A stretch of DNA of 64,000 nucleotides from G963676095 sp963676095 (GTDB lineage: Bacteria > Bacteroidota > Bacteroidia > Bacteroidales > Prolixibacteraceae): contig OY781040.1 of the NCBI GenBank assembly GCA_963676095.1, forward strand, positions 4,960,001-5,024,000. Reading direction: 5' to 3'. Position numbers and translations under genes: made by a program. Shown piece after piece: positions 1 through 10,175 of the stretch; positions within the stretch are counted from its first letter, which is position 1; every line of letters begins with the position of its first letter. The notes beneath the pieces were generated by a model. It was not told the DNA's origin and searched no databases. It saw only the letters and a program-made list of their open reading frames with translations.

Positions 1-888
1 TATTTCAATATAGTTTGCTCCCGGTTGTGGTTGTAAGGCTACTCCGATCATCGGGATCATACCGTTTCCCCTCATGATGGTCCGCTCGTTTTCTGCCCCC
101 AGTCTTACCGTCCCGATATCTGAAAGCCGGATCAGGGTATTCCCTTTCTTCGCGACGATAAGCCTGCTGAACTCCGCCGGTGTGTTTAACCTTCCCAGGG
201 CCCGGATGGTATATTCTGTGTTTTTGCCTTCGATGCGACCGGCAGGCAGCTCTACATTTTGATTTGCGAGAGCATTGCTGACATCGCTTGGGGTTAGTCC
301 ACAGGCTTCAAGTTTTTCAGGATTGAGCTCGATACGCATGGCATATTTCCGTTCGCCCCAGATCCTTATGCTGCTGACTCCCGGAATGGTTTGTAATCTT
401 TCCTTGAAGATGTTGTTACCGATTGCTGTCAGTTCCAGAAGGCTGCGCTTGTTGCTTTGTACGGTAATCGACAAAATCGTCTGTGCGTCGGCATCGGCTT
501 TTGACACGACCGGGGAATCAGCATCGGTCGGTAGCTTGGAGACTGCTCCCGAGACTTTATCACGGACATCGTTGGCAGCATCGTCCAGGTTGCGTTCAGG
601 GTCGAACTCGATGGTGATGGAGCTTTGCCCGTCAGAACTTACAGAGCTGAGCGTTTTTATACCGTCGATACTGTTTATCGATTCTTCAAGCGGTTCTGTG
701 ATCTGCGATTCGATAATTTCGGCATTCGAACCGGAATAACTTGTCGTGACGGTTACAACCGGCGGATCAACGCTGGGGTACTCCCTGACCCCGAGAGATA
801 AAAAACCGACAACGCCGAAGAGCACGATAATGATGGCAAACACACTCGCCATTACCGGACGTTTTATGCTGAGGTCAGATAATATCAT
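1..888 (-). CDS. RND multidrug efflux permease (AcrB/HAE1 family), N-terminal part
   Basis: Inner-membrane proton-driven efflux pump; only the first 296 residues are in the window and the gene runs off the left edge. Translation of the minus strand from the ATG at 888 begins MILSDLSIKRPVMASVFA, the usual RND start, followed by the first membrane helix and the porter domain (VREYPSVDPPVVTV, then DPERNLDDAANDVRDKVS). The ATG overlaps the stop codon of the upstream membrane fusion protein as ATGA, so the two are translationally coupled. The substrate cannot be read from this fragment. The outer-membrane partner is not seen and may lie further left. Confidence 0.93.
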   Translation of the reverse strand, partial: MILSDLSIKRPVMASVFAIIIVLFGVVGFLSLGVREYPSVDPPVVTVTTSYSGSNAEIIESQITEPLEESINSIDGIKTLSSVSSDGQSSITIEFDPERNLDDAANDVRDKVSGAVSKLPTDADSPVVSKADADAQTILSITVQSNKRSLLELTAIGNNIFKERLQTIPGVSSIRIWGERKYAMRIELNPEKLEACGLTPSDVSNALANQNVELPAGRIEGKNTEYTIRALGRLNTPAEFSRLIVAKKGNTLIRLSDIGTVRLGAENERTIMRGNGMIPMIGVALQPQPGANYIEI

Positions 889-1937
889 AATTCAGATTCG
901 CTAACGGTTTTGTTAATTTTTAGAGACATTCCTTCCCTCACCTGCATCAGCCCTGAAGCAAGCAGGGTATCCCCCGGTGTTAGCCCGCTGGTTACCAGAA
1001 CATCTGTCTCATTTCTTGGGCCGGTAGTTATAGTTTGCTTAATCGCTTTGCCGTTTTTATAGATATAAACTGTTTCTGCTCCCAATTCAGGAACGATTAA
1101 TTGCGATGGAACAACCATTGCCGAATCATGCACATCCAGAATCATGATGACTTCAGCAAAATTTCCGGGAAACCAGTCTTTTTTATTTTCCAGTCTGGCC
1201 CTCACCTGAAGGGTCCGTGCATTCTCATCAACAACCGGGTTGATGGCATAAACAGGGGCCATCAATGTATCTCCGTTAGAGGCTACTGTTATGTTTTGCC
1301 CTGCCTTCACCTGACTGATATAACGACCGGGGAGGCTGAAATCTATTTTTAACTGCTCTGACCGCACTATTTGTATGATTGTCTGTCCTTGAGAAAGATA
1401 GGCCCCTACACTTAGATCACGCATGCCTATCTTCCCGCTAAACGGTGCCGGTACGCTTGCCAGACTGATGTATACCGATAATTCTTCTATCTGGGCTTCA
1501 AGCTGTTCTACTTCAGACCGGGCAGTTTCCACCTCCTCCTGGCTGGCGCCTTCTGCTAAAAGCAAGTCCTGTTTCCGTTTTAGCTCTTTACGGGCTGCAA
1601 TCAGTTGGGCCTTTAATCCTTTGACCTGAGCTTTCCACACACGGTCGTCGATTTGCAGGAGCGATTCTCCCTTTTTTACATGTTGTCCTTCGTTAAAATG
1701 AATGGCAAGAATTGTTCCTGAGACAGGCGATTTCAGCTCGACAGATTCTTCAGGTAAAAGATTTGCAGTAACTGTTAATTTATTCTCAAAATGCCTTGGA
1801 ATCATAACAAAACCTTCAGCAGTCAGTGCAGACCCTTCATCCTTTTGTCCAGCGGATTTGCCTGTTTGTTTACAGGAAGAGAGCAGCAATGCAAGGCATA
1901 ATATTCCTACCCAGGGGTAATAAAATGATTTGTTCAT
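885..1937 (-). CDS. RND efflux periplasmic adaptor (membrane fusion protein), lipoprotein
   Basis: Periplasmic adaptor linking the RND pump to an outer-membrane channel. The 350-residue protein starts with a lipoprotein signal ending in the lipobox LLSSC (Cys22). It has the split barrel-sandwich/lipoyl motif (SPVSGTILAIHFNEGQHVKKG, about residues 70-90), a coiled-coil hairpin at about 100-150 rich in Glu, Gln and Lys, then the second lipoyl half (PAPFSGKIGMRDLSVGAYLSQG) and a beta-barrel region. This is the HlyD/AcrA order and length. It is first in a two-gene operon, overlapping the permease by four bases. The gene diverges from the sigma factor at 2205. Confidence 0.93.
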   Translation of the reverse strand: MNKSFYYPWVGILCLALLLSSCKQTGKSAGQKDEGSALTAEGFVMIPRHFENKLTVTANLLPEESVELKSPVSGTILAIHFNEGQHVKKGESLLQIDDRVWKAQVKGLKAQLIAARKELKRKQDLLLAEGASQEEVETARSEVEQLEAQIEELSVYISLASVPAPFSGKIGMRDLSVGAYLSQGQTIIQIVRSEQLKIDFSLPGRYISQVKAGQNITVASNGDTLMAPVYAINPVVDENARTLQVRARLENKKDWFPGNFAEVIMILDVHDSAMVVPSQLIVPELGAETVYIYKNGKAIKQTITTGPRNETDVLVTSGLTPGDTLLASGLMQVREGMSLKINKTVSESEL

Positions 1938-2170
1938 AGGAAGCAGGTTGATTTAAGTCTTTTCTGTTGATGCATTCAACATTGTTGTACAATTTTACGC
2001 ATTATTTCTCTTCTGAAAATTAGAAAATCCAGCTATTTTTTCCTGTTAACAATTATTTATAATTCTACGGCTTCTGATTTTTTTGCGGCTAAACAAAAGT
2101 TACAGGAAGGAAAATTTAAGCTTCTTTTTGAGGATAGGAACGACTAACATTTTCAAACGGTTTTTCCTTT

Positions 2171-2178
2171 TATTTTTG
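2171..2178 (+). promoter_or_regulatory. Candidate -7 promoter element for the sigma factor gene
   Basis: TATTTTTG fits the Bacteroidetes -7 consensus TAnnTTTG and lies 27 bases before the GTG start. A good -33 TTTG at the usual 19-base spacing is not present, so this rests on the -7 element alone. Confidence 0.35.
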
Positions 2179-2204
2179 TTTCTTTACATTTTCAAATCTA
2201 ACCA

Positions 2205-2807
2205 GTGAAAACCATTATTCCGGATAAGGATACAGATCTGCTTGATGCACTCAAATGTGGAAATCATGATGCTTTTGAGAAGCTGTTTAACCGCTATGCT
2301 CAAAAGCTGTTTAGCTTCTCCCTTTCTTACCTAAAAAATGAGGACGAAGCAGAAGAGATTGTTCAGGATGTATTTTTTAAAATATGGATTAACCGGCAGT
2401 CTTTAAAGTCAGATACTTCTTTTAAATCGTATTTGTTTACCATTGCATTTAACGCTATCCGAAAATTTTTTAATAGGAAGGCAAAAAGTGATCAGTTTTT
2501 GCTGGACCTGACAGATGTTTTGGATACGGATCAGGATACCGTGGATTATGAGCATAATTATCAGAAAGTAATTGGAAAGCTTGAACAATTTATTGAGGAA
2601 ATGCCTGAAAAACGGAGAGAAATCTTTATCCAAAAGAAAAAAATGGGAAAACCGGTGAAGCAAATTGCCAAAGAAGCTGGCGTTTCTGAGAAAACCATAG
2701 AGAATCAGATTACTGAAGCTATGAAATACTTAAAAAGAAGGTTTGAAGACGAGCTTCCAGGTGGAATGCTTTTTTTTGCTCTTTTTGTTGAATTAAACGG
2801 AAACTGA
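2205..2807 (+). CDS. ECF RNA polymerase sigma-70 factor (Bacteroidetes PUL type)
   Basis: Alternative sigma factor of 200 residues with region 2 (FEKLFNRYAQKLFSFSLSYL, then DEAEEIVQDVFFKIW at about residues 47-61) and region 4 (KKMGKPVKQIAKEAGVSEKT, about 145-165), joined by an acidic linker. The start used is GTG at 2205; no upstream ATG is available. It lies directly before a FecR gene and a SusC with an STN domain, the standard set-up in which glycan sensing by SusC is passed through FecR to release this sigma factor. It therefore most likely drives the downstream SusCD locus. The C-terminal tail after region 4 is short and hydrophobic. Confidence 0.93.
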   Translation: MKTIIPDKDTDLLDALKCGNHDAFEKLFNRYAQKLFSFSLSYLKNEDEAEEIVQDVFFKIWINRQSLKSDTSFKSYLFTIAFNAIRKFFNRKAKSDQFLLDLTDVLDTDQDTVDYEHNYQKVIGKLEQFIEEMPEKRREIFIQKKKMGKPVKQIAKEAGVSEKTIENQITEAMKYLKRRFEDELPGGMLFFALFVELNGN

Positions 2808-3093
2808 ATATAAACAAGGGAAATGAGTGAGTTAATAGCTCAAAATGGAATATAATGCACCGGCAAGTTTCCGGACAGTGCATTCAGAACTTAATATTCG
2901 AGCATCTGGAACTTAATATTCGGGCTTCAGCAAGTTGATATCAAGGCTTCAGTGTTTCCGTTAACAGTACATCCGGAATTTCCACTTCAACTTTTGGTAA
3001 GTTCATCAAAAAAATCGTTTTAAGAATAGGGGATTTTTGTTTTTCGGGATATATCAGTTGTAACAGGAACGGACTAACAGCAAAATCTGACTG
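2808..3093 (+). other. Sigma/FecR intergenic region with a short direct repeat
   Basis: No gene is seen here. GAACTTAATATTCG occurs twice, at 2888-2901 and 2910-2923, 22 bases apart and in the same orientation. The two-turn spacing would suit a regulator bound as a dimer on one helix face, but no partner is known. Confidence 0.4.
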
Positions 3094-4113
3094 ATGGAAA
3101 ACAAAAATGAGGATTGGGATTCATTAAAAAATTTTGATGACGGAAATTATACCCGTGCCGATTATCGGAGAGTAAGACGTTTATTTTCCTCGGAGAATGA
3201 ATCTGTTTTGAAAGATTCTATGCAGAAGAAGTGGACTGAGATTCCTGAAGACCAGCTGTTAAATGATCGCTTGAAACGGGTACTGTCTGTTCTGAAATCT
3301 TTAATCATGCACAGCCAGCCTGTATCCGGGAGAAAGAAGATTTTTACCTTTTATCAAAAGATAGCGGCTTTATTGTTTGTCCCTTTACTGCTGAGTTTCT
3401 TATTGTGGATGCTGTATGAAACATCTGGCAAGACAGAGGCTACAGCCACAATTTTTTCTCCTCCGGGTGCGAGGACTGCATTTGTTTTGCCGGACGGATC
3501 CAACGGATGGCTCAACAGCGGATCTTCGATAACATATCCTGTCGATTTTAAAACGAGGAATGTAAAACTGACCGGTGAGGCATATTTCGATGTCGTTCAT
3601 CAGTATGGCAATCCCTTCCAGGTAACGACTGATGCATTATCTCTTCAGGTATTGGGAACATCCTTTAATGTATCTGCTTATAGTGATGATCAGGAAGTCA
3701 GCGTCATCCTGAAGGAAGGACATGTGCGTGTTACAAGGAGCGGGATATCTGATAGAGGCTATTTATTGGAGCCCGGGGAGAAATTCAGTTATAATATTGA
3801 AAATAGAAAGGCCACAGTCAGTCGTGTAAATGCGGAAGAACAAACATTGTGGACACAAGGGATACTTCGCTTTGACGGAGAATCGCTGTTCCAGGTCATG
3901 AGAAAACTGGGGCGCTGGTATAATGTTGATTTTGAGATTCGGGACAAACAACTGCAGAATTATAATTTCAGGGTTACTTTCAAGGATGAGCAGTTGGATG
4001 AAATCCTTCGCAATATTGCCATTTCTACTCCCATGAAATATCGTATTGAAAATAGAAGAATAAATAAAAACGGAATCTATATGAAAAAGAAAATTATTAT
4101 TGAAAAGAAGTAA
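3094..4113 (+). CDS. FecR family anti-sigma factor
   Basis: Single-pass inner-membrane protein of 339 residues. The cytoplasmic N-terminal part (about 1-85) should hold the ECF sigma factor; a hydrophobic helix follows at about 90-108 (LLFVPLLLSFLLWMLY). The periplasmic FecR domain has FSPPGARTAFVLPDGSNGWLN and YFDVVHQYGNPFQV, and the C-terminal DUF4974-type domain (GILRFDGESLFQVMRKLGRWY) is the part that contacts the STN domain of the partner SusC. Order sigma, FecR, SusC, SusD supports one cell-surface signalling unit. Confidence 0.93.
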   Translation: MENKNEDWDSLKNFDDGNYTRADYRRVRRLFSSENESVLKDSMQKKWTEIPEDQLLNDRLKRVLSVLKSLIMHSQPVSGRKKIFTFYQKIAALLFVPLLLSFLLWMLYETSGKTEATATIFSPPGARTAFVLPDGSNGWLNSGSSITYPVDFKTRNVKLTGEAYFDVVHQYGNPFQVTTDALSLQVLGTSFNVSAYSDDQEVSVILKEGHVRVTRSGISDRGYLLEPGEKFSYNIENRKATVSRVNAEEQTLWTQGILRFDGESLFQVMRKLGRWYNVDFEIRDKQLQNYNFRVTFKDEQLDEILRNIAISTPMKYRIENRRINKNGIYMKKKIIIEKK

Positions 4114-4206
4114 GCTCGAATAAATCAGGAAAGTGTTGGTACCACTCTCCTGATATTTTGCAGAGTAAATACACAAATTTTATTAAAACCCTACAAACGT
4201 AAATTT

Positions 4207-7200
4207 ATGGAAAATTTTCGAAAAAGTGAAACTAGCTATTGGTATGCCCTAAAAAAATCCTTTTTACTTATGAGACTGACTATTTTATTACTGTTAATGG
4301 CTGTTTTTCAGTTATCTGCCAAAAATGGTTATTCCCAACGAACCCTAATGTCTTTAAAATTGAACGATACCCGGTTGGTTGACGTTTTAAACGAAATCGA
4401 GAATCAATCAGAGTATTATTTTCTTTATAATCAGGATTTGATCGATGTTAACCGGAAAGTAAGCATCAATGTCGAAAATGAAAATATTGTCGATATTCTT
4501 GATGCACTGCTTAAACAGTCGAAGATAAAATATGTGATCAGAGACCGGCAGATCATCCTTACGAATGGAGGAGACTCCGGAATACAAGTGCCTCAGGAGA
4601 GAAATGTCCGGGGAATTGTCAAGGACTCTGACGGCAACCCGATCCCAGGAGTGTCTGTTGTGGTCAAAGGAGCATCAATCGGGACAATCACGGATTCTGA
4701 CGGGAAATATATGTTAAAAAATATTCCGGAGAGTGCCATTTTGCTTTTTTCCTTTGTTGGGATGAGGACCGAAGAAATTTCTATTTCCGGAAGAAGTGAA
4801 GTCAACGTCGTCCTTTCAGAGGAAACAATTGGGCTGGAGGAAGTCGTTGCCGTAGGTTATGGCGTTGAAAAGAAGGTAAACCTTACAGGGGCAGTTTCTG
4901 CTATAAAGGGAGAAACACTGGAGAAAAAAGCCTCTACCGATGTACTTAGTGCTATGCAGGGTGAACTGCCGGGTGTCGCTGTTTTAAGGAGTAGCGGTCA
5001 ACCGGGATCTGAAACTTCAGGTATCAGGATCCGTGGGTTTTCTTCTGCTAATTCAACTTCTGCACTGATTCTTATAGACGGGGTAGAGGGAGACATGACA
5101 TTGCTCAATCCGAGTGATATTGAATCTGTTTCTGTCCTAAAAGATGCATCGGCCGCAGCTATTTACGGTGCGAAAGCAGCAGCGGGCGTTGTGTTGATTA
5201 CTACGAAATCCGGTTCGTCCGGAAAGATAAGAGTCAATTACAATGGATACTTTTCCGTAAATACACCTGGAAACATGCCAGAGCGTGTGCCTGCCTGGGA
5301 AGAGCAGGAGATGATCAATCTTTCCAGAGTGAATGCCTCCGGATCTCCCGAATGGAATGCGGAACAGACCTCATGGGTGGCCAATTCTAACTTTAACTAT
5401 CGTCCTAATAATACAAATGGGCGTTGGGATTATTTTTCAGCTACGAACTGGGTGGCCGAAGGAACCAAGGATAACACAACGCAGCAAAACCATTCGGTAT
5501 CTGTCAGTGGCGGAAATAAACAGCTGAATTACAGGTTCTCGTCCGGATATTATACAAAAAGCGGATTGCTGAGATATGGCCCTGACGGGTATAACCGCTA
5601 TAACATGTTGATGAAGGTTAACTCCGAGGTGGGCGATCATGTTGAAATGGGGGCACAGGTTAGCTATACCGGGGCTTTTACAAAAACAAATCCATATGGA
5701 GCCACATCTATTCTGGAGCGTTTATACCATGTCCGGGGAAGACAACCTATTTATGCACCGGAAGAAGACATTAACGATAATCCTTATAATGGAGACTTAC
5801 AGGTTAATCCTATTGATCTTATGAAAAACGGGGGACTTACCAAAAACCGCTATGAAGCCTTCGTGGGGAAGGGGGATCTCACTCTCAAAAATTATATTCC
5901 GGGTCTTCGTCTCAAACTGAGTGCATCCCGTCAGAACGGATATTATAACTCACAGGTACAGAAAAATCATCTGGTCTGGTACAATCGGCTGGGCACAAGT
6001 ATCCGCTTTGAAGTCAATAACCCCAATTCCCTTGCGAAAACGAAGAATTACGATTATCATGATAATCTGGAAGCAATTCTTACTTACGATCTGACTCTTG
6101 GAAAGCATTCTTTTAAAGTACTGGCCGGTTCATCATACGAAGATTACCGGAAAGATGAGATGAAGACGACTGTCTATGGTTTAAATTCGGAAGATCTTGC
6201 TAGTTTCAATTACTATGACTCCTCTGAAACGACCAATACATCAGTTTCCGATAACGTTGAAACCTGGGCCATGAATTCTTACTTTGGGAGGTTAAATTAT
6301 AATCTGGCAGATCGTTACCTTTTTGAGGCTAATATCCGGTACGACGGAAGCTCGCGTTTGTCTCCCGAAAACAGGTGGAAAGCCTTTCCTTCTTTTTCCG
6401 GTGCCTGGAGGATTAATGAAGAAAAATGGTTTAGAATTAACCGGATTTCTAATTTAAAATTGCGGGCTTCCTGGGGGCAGCTGGGAAACGGCGCTGTCCT
6501 AGGTCTTTATGATTATATCGCCACCATTTCCAGTGGAGATTACATGGGGCAGAACTATTATTATCAGACGGCCCTGGCATCACAATCGAAAACATGGGAG
6601 ATCGTTGAAACGACGAATATCGGTTTTGACCTGGGACTTCTGAATAGTCGCTTGAATATGACCGCCGACTATTACTGGAAATACAATAAAAACATGTTGG
6701 CTTCTCTCCAGTTGCCAAGTTTACTGGGAATTGATGTTTCGACTGCGAATGTGGGAAAGCTCAAAACCTGGGGCTGGGAGTTCAGTATCGATTGGCAGGA
6801 TAAAAAGGGTGATTTTTCCTATCAGATTGGATTTAATATTGCAGATAGTGAGAATAAGCTCCTTAAATATGATGGTAAAAATACCATATCGGCCGGGACT
6901 GTTTCTTTGCTGGAAGGATATCCTCTGAATACAATTTGGGGATATAAGACGGACGGATATTGGAAAAGTGAAGAGGAGTACCAGGAATATAAGACGAATC
7001 ATCCCGGTTATCAGTCATTCAGCGACGCCAAAATTGCTGGCGGCGATGTTAGGTATGTAGCCCAGGGAACTCCGGACCATACCATAGGCGCAGGAGGGGG
7101 TACTCCCGAAGACCCGGGCGATCTTGTCTATCTGGGGTCGGCAAATGGCCGTTATCTTTTTGGTCTTAACCTTGCGGCACAATGGAAAGGTTTTGATTTT

Positions 7201-7620
7201 TCGCTGTTTTTTCAGGGGGTCGGGAAGCGGAGTTTCCTTATCGAAACTTCAACGATTGCTCCTTTTTATTCCACCTCTAATATGCCCTGGACTATTCATC
7301 GCGATTATTGGACCGAGGATAATCAGAATGCTTTCTGGCCACGTTTGTATAATTACAATGGTACTGCTTTCAACTTTGAACCCTCGAATAAATGGGTCCA
7401 GAACGGTGCCTATATCCGGTTGAAAAATATCCAGCTTGGATATACTCTCCCGTTAAGTAAGAGGATTGTAGATCATGCACGGGTTTATGTGTCCGGTGCG
7501 GATGTATGGGAACATACGAAGGTACTTTCTGTATTTGACCCGGAGGTCGGAAATAACGCAAGCGCAAGCTATTATCCTTTCTTCAGAAGCTGGTCGTTAG
7601 GTCTTGATGTTACATTCTAA
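4207..7620 (+). CDS. SusC/RagA TonB-dependent outer-membrane transporter with STN domain
   Basis: Glycan importer of 1137 residues. After a signal segment (LTILLLLMAVFQLSAKNGYS) comes an STN domain (about 50-115, LNDTRLVDVLNEIENQSEYY), the signalling module that talks to FecR. Next are the carboxypeptidase-like beta domain (GIVKDSDGNPIPGVSVVVKG), the SusC hallmark IGLEEVVAVGYG, the TonB plug (GEL-PGVAVLRSSGQPG, IRIRGFSS, LIDGVEGDM, VLKDASAAAIYG) and a long barrel ending in an aromatic residue (DVTF). It is followed almost at once by SusD. Transport needs the SusD lid and TonB energy. The substrate cannot be read from the sequence alone. Confidence 0.96.
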   Translation: MENFRKSETSYWYALKKSFLLMRLTILLLLMAVFQLSAKNGYSQRTLMSLKLNDTRLVDVLNEIENQSEYYFLYNQDLIDVNRKVSINVENENIVDILDALLKQSKIKYVIRDRQIILTNGGDSGIQVPQERNVRGIVKDSDGNPIPGVSVVVKGASIGTITDSDGKYMLKNIPESAILLFSFVGMRTEEISISGRSEVNVVLSEETIGLEEVVAVGYGVEKKVNLTGAVSAIKGETLEKKASTDVLSAMQGELPGVAVLRSSGQPGSETSGIRIRGFSSANSTSALILIDGVEGDMTLLNPSDIESVSVLKDASAAAIYGAKAAAGVVLITTKSGSSGKIRVNYNGYFSVNTPGNMPERVPAWEEQEMINLSRVNASGSPEWNAEQTSWVANSNFNYRPNNTNGRWDYFSATNWVAEGTKDNTTQQNHSVSVSGGNKQLNYRFSSGYYTKSGLLRYGPDGYNRYNMLMKVNSEVGDHVEMGAQVSYTGAFTKTNPYGATSILERLYHVRGRQPIYAPEEDINDNPYNGDLQVNPIDLMKNGGLTKNRYEAFVGKGDLTLKNYIPGLRLKLSASRQNGYYNSQVQKNHLVWYNRLGTSIRFEVNNPNSLAKTKNYDYHDNLEAILTYDLTLGKHSFKVLAGSSYEDYRKDEMKTTVYGLNSEDLASFNYYDSSETTNTSVSDNVETWAMNSYFGRLNYNLADRYLFEANIRYDGSSRLSPENRWKAFPSFSGAWRINEEKWFRINRISNLKLRASWGQLGNGAVLGLYDYIATISSGDYMGQNYYYQTALASQSKTWEIVETTNIGFDLGLLNSRLNMTADYYWKYNKNMLASLQLPSLLGIDVSTANVGKLKTWGWEFSIDWQDKKGDFSYQIGFNIADSENKLLKYDGKNTISAGTVSLLEGYPLNTIWGYKTDGYWKSEEEYQEYKTNHPGYQSFSDAKIAGGDVRYVAQGTPDHTIGAGGGTPEDPGDLVYLGSANGRYLFGLNLAAQWKGFDFSLFFQGVGKRSFLIETSTIAPFYSTSNMPWTIHRDYWTEDNQNAFWPRLYNYNGTAFNFEPSNKWVQNGAYIRLKNIQLGYTLPLSKRIVDHARVYVSGADVWEHTKVLSVFDPEVGNNASASYYPFFRSWSLGLDVTF

Positions 7621-7630
7621 AAAGTTAATT

Positions 7631-9289
7631 ATGAGAAAAATATATTATTTATTGAGCTTAATATTGACAATAATCCTTACAGGTTGCGACTTGGATAGAG
7701 TGCCGGAAACAACTTTTACAGACAGTGCTTTCTGGAAAACAGAAACCGACCTGAAAGGGGCCTGCACCTATTTATATTATCTTCTGGACGGATTTTATCA
7801 CGATACCCGTTCTGATGAACTTGTGAAAACTTCTGCTGATAATATTTCGAGCGGAAACTGGACTGTTCCTTCCACTTCGAGCAACTGGAGCGACCCTTAT
7901 GAAAGTATTTTTGTTGCAAATAATATCATTGAGAAGGGAATTCAGGTCGATCTGGACGAATCGACAATAAACAGATGGCTGGCAGAAGCTTATTTTTTTC
8001 GCGCCTACTATTATTTCATGCTGGTAAAAAAGTACGGAGATGTTCCTCTTATCCTGAAGGCGATTGAGAGTACCGATGATCCGCTCCTTTATTCAGAAAG
8101 GACCTCTAGGGAGGAAGTTATACAGCAGTGTTACAGTGATCTGGACTTCGCCGCAGAGTGGTTACCTGCCATTTCTGATCTTGACGATGCGGATTGGGGG
8201 AGGGCTTCGCGTTCAGCTGCCCTGGCAATGAAAGTAAGGATCGGGCTCTATGAAGGAACCTATTCAAAGTATCATGAATTGGGAAGCGACTATAAAAGTC
8301 ACCTCAAAATCGCTATCGATGCAGCAGAACTGATCATCTCCGAAAACGAACATGAACTGTATCCCGATTTTCAAAGTTTGTTTCTTTTCGACGGGGAAGG
8401 CCGTCAGAACAAAGAGAATATTTTTGTGAAAGTTTATGGTCCTAACGGGGCCGGAACCGTAGTACACGGGAACAGCCGTCAGATGGAGAATTCAGTTTCT
8501 GTTACCCGCCAGATGGTCGATTTATTTCTTTATTCGGATGGTCTTCCCAGGGATATGTCGCCTCTTAAGATTCATCTGGAAACAAGTTTTGATGATGTTT
8601 TTGAGAACCGTGATCCGCGTTTGTCAATGACCCTTTATCAGATTGGAGAAGACGCTTACAAGGGAGCTTACGTGCCATTCAATAATCAACATGGATACGG
8701 TTATTCCCTGAAAAAAGGCTTTCTGCTTTCCGAATGGGAAACAAACTCGAAAGAGACGATCGATAAAATGCTTATTCGTTATGCAGAGGTCCTTATATCC
8801 TATGCTGAAGCACTTTATGAGTATAACGGCTCGATTTCTGACGAACAGCTTGATGAAACTGTAAATGCCTTACGTGCCAGGGTCGGTTTTGATGCCCGGC
8901 TTACGAATGCATTCGTTACAGCCAATGGGTTGAGTATGCGGGATGAAATCCGCAGGGAACGGGATGTTGAACTTCTCGACGAAGGATTTCGCTATGACGA
9001 CATTATACGCTGGAAGATTGCTGAAGATGTTTTACCGACAAATATTCTCGGGGCAAAATTCGTTGATGAGGAATGTACCAAACAGCGGGAAGATCTGGAA
9101 AACCGTCTGACGGATGAAAATGGCTATCTGAATGGAAAATATGTTTATGATGAATCGGATATCTATGTAATTGAACTTGCGGAGGATCGGGTATTTGATC
9201 CGGATAAAGATTATTTGTACCCGATTCCGCTAAATGAAATATCGCTTTCGGGAGGAGCTGTAACTCAGAATCCCGGATGGGATAACTGA
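7631..9289 (+). CDS. SusD/RagB family glycan-binding lipoprotein
   Basis: Surface lipoprotein of 552 residues that caps SusC. I chose the ATG at 7631 because it gives a proper lipoprotein signal (MRKIYYLLSLILTIILTGC, Cys19); an ATG at 7604 would overlap susC and put nine polar residues in front. Family features are the N-terminal DLDRVPETTFTDSAFWKTE, the TPR-like helices with WLAEAYFFRAYYYFMLVKKYGDVPLI, and the C-terminal YAEVLISYAEALYE, LDEGFRYDDIIRWK and YLYPIPLNEI. It is the third PUL gene and ends in NPGWDN, typical for the family. Confidence 0.95.
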   Translation: MRKIYYLLSLILTIILTGCDLDRVPETTFTDSAFWKTETDLKGACTYLYYLLDGFYHDTRSDELVKTSADNISSGNWTVPSTSSNWSDPYESIFVANNIIEKGIQVDLDESTINRWLAEAYFFRAYYYFMLVKKYGDVPLILKAIESTDDPLLYSERTSREEVIQQCYSDLDFAAEWLPAISDLDDADWGRASRSAALAMKVRIGLYEGTYSKYHELGSDYKSHLKIAIDAAELIISENEHELYPDFQSLFLFDGEGRQNKENIFVKVYGPNGAGTVVHGNSRQMENSVSVTRQMVDLFLYSDGLPRDMSPLKIHLETSFDDVFENRDPRLSMTLYQIGEDAYKGAYVPFNNQHGYGYSLKKGFLLSEWETNSKETIDKMLIRYAEVLISYAEALYEYNGSISDEQLDETVNALRARVGFDARLTNAFVTANGLSMRDEIRRERDVELLDEGFRYDDIIRWKIAEDVLPTNILGAKFVDEECTKQREDLENRLTDENGYLNGKYVYDESDIYVIELAEDRVFDPDKDYLYPIPLNEISLSGGAVTQNPGWDN

Positions 9290-9436
9290 TTCATTACGAT
9301 GAAACAGTCAATGAGATATAGCTCTTTCATGTTTATGATAGCTTCCTGACGGGCAAATTTCATGCTTGGGCAAACGAATTTGAGGAATTTATACTAAGAT
9401 ATTAATGATAGAAACTTAAACTGAGAAGATAAAATT

Positions 9437-9967
9437 ATGAAAAGGATTTTAGTTATATTGAACGTCTTTCTTGTCTTTCTGTTTGTCAGCTGCCAAAAAG
9501 ATGAATGGAGCGACGGAGACCCTGCCTATGATCATGTTTACTATTTTGGATTTGAAAATTGGGGAAATTTGAAAAATGATGTTTCTTACAATGTTACCAG
9601 GGGAGATACTATCGGCATACCTGTGCAGTTTTGGAGCGAGAATCCTATGGATGTTGATGTGATAACCTATTATTACGTTAGCGGAGATGCGATTAGTGGA
9701 ACCGATTATGAAATAGTCGATGAGGACGAGACAGTGCTTGAGCCGGATACTAACGGGGCTTTTTCTATGGTATGGCCCGGGGCTGTGAAGGGTGTCAAAA
9801 ATATTTATGTCAAAGCATTGTCTGGTGGTTCAACCGGAAAGTTTAAACTATTGACATTTGATCCGTCAAAAACGATATCCTATACCAGTACCATGAACGA
9901 TTCTACGGCTAATTATGAGGTTCATGCCTTTACCCAGAACTATTATGTTACAGTTAATATCAAATAA
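9437..9967 (+). CDS. Small PUL lipoprotein of unknown function (DUF4843-like)
   Basis: A 176-residue protein with a lipoprotein signal ending in FVSC (Cys19). The rest is beta-rich with many Gly, Tyr and Asp residues (YYYVSGDAISGTDYEIVDED), which resembles the Calx-beta/DUF4843-like lipoproteins often coded after SusD. I assign the family only by this resemblance. It follows SusD by about 150 bases and is closed by a strong terminator, so it is probably the last gene of the SusCD transcript. A role in glycan binding at the surface is inference. Confidence 0.8.
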   Translation: MKRILVILNVFLVFLFVSCQKDEWSDGDPAYDHVYYFGFENWGNLKNDVSYNVTRGDTIGIPVQFWSENPMDVDVITYYYVSGDAISGTDYEIVDEDETVLEPDTNGAFSMVWPGAVKGVKNIYVKALSGGSTGKFKLLTFDPSKTISYTSTMNDSTANYEVHAFTQNYYVTVNIK

Positions 9968-9986
9968 AAATTTTTTGATGTATTAA

Positions 9987-10027
9987 AAAAAGAGGCTTTC
10001 CCCTGGTTTGGGCTAAGCCTCTTTTGC
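9987..10027 (+). terminator. Intrinsic terminator after the SusCD-lipoprotein transcript
   Basis: AAGAGGCTT and AAGCCTCTT form a 9-bp stem around a GC-rich loop, followed by a short T run. It separates the SusCD block from the GH30 block. Confidence 0.85.
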
Positions 10028-10040
10028 TGTTCAAAACAAA

Positions 10041-10067
10041 CGTTGTTTATGCGAACAGTAAACAACG
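10041..10067. promoter_or_regulatory. Inverted repeat upstream of the GH30 operon
   Basis: CGTTGTTTA and TAAACAACG are perfect 9-bp arms separated by nine bases. The site lies about 110 bases before the GH30 start and after the terminator, so it is well placed to be an operator. No regulator is coded next to it. Confidence 0.45.
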
Positions 10068-10175
10068 GAAAATTTGTATATTCGGAAACTTGAAATTGGT
10101 GAAATGAAAGATTAATCTGATGCATATTTGTAAATAATCAATTATTTAATAGCCAACCAACTAAAATTCAATTTT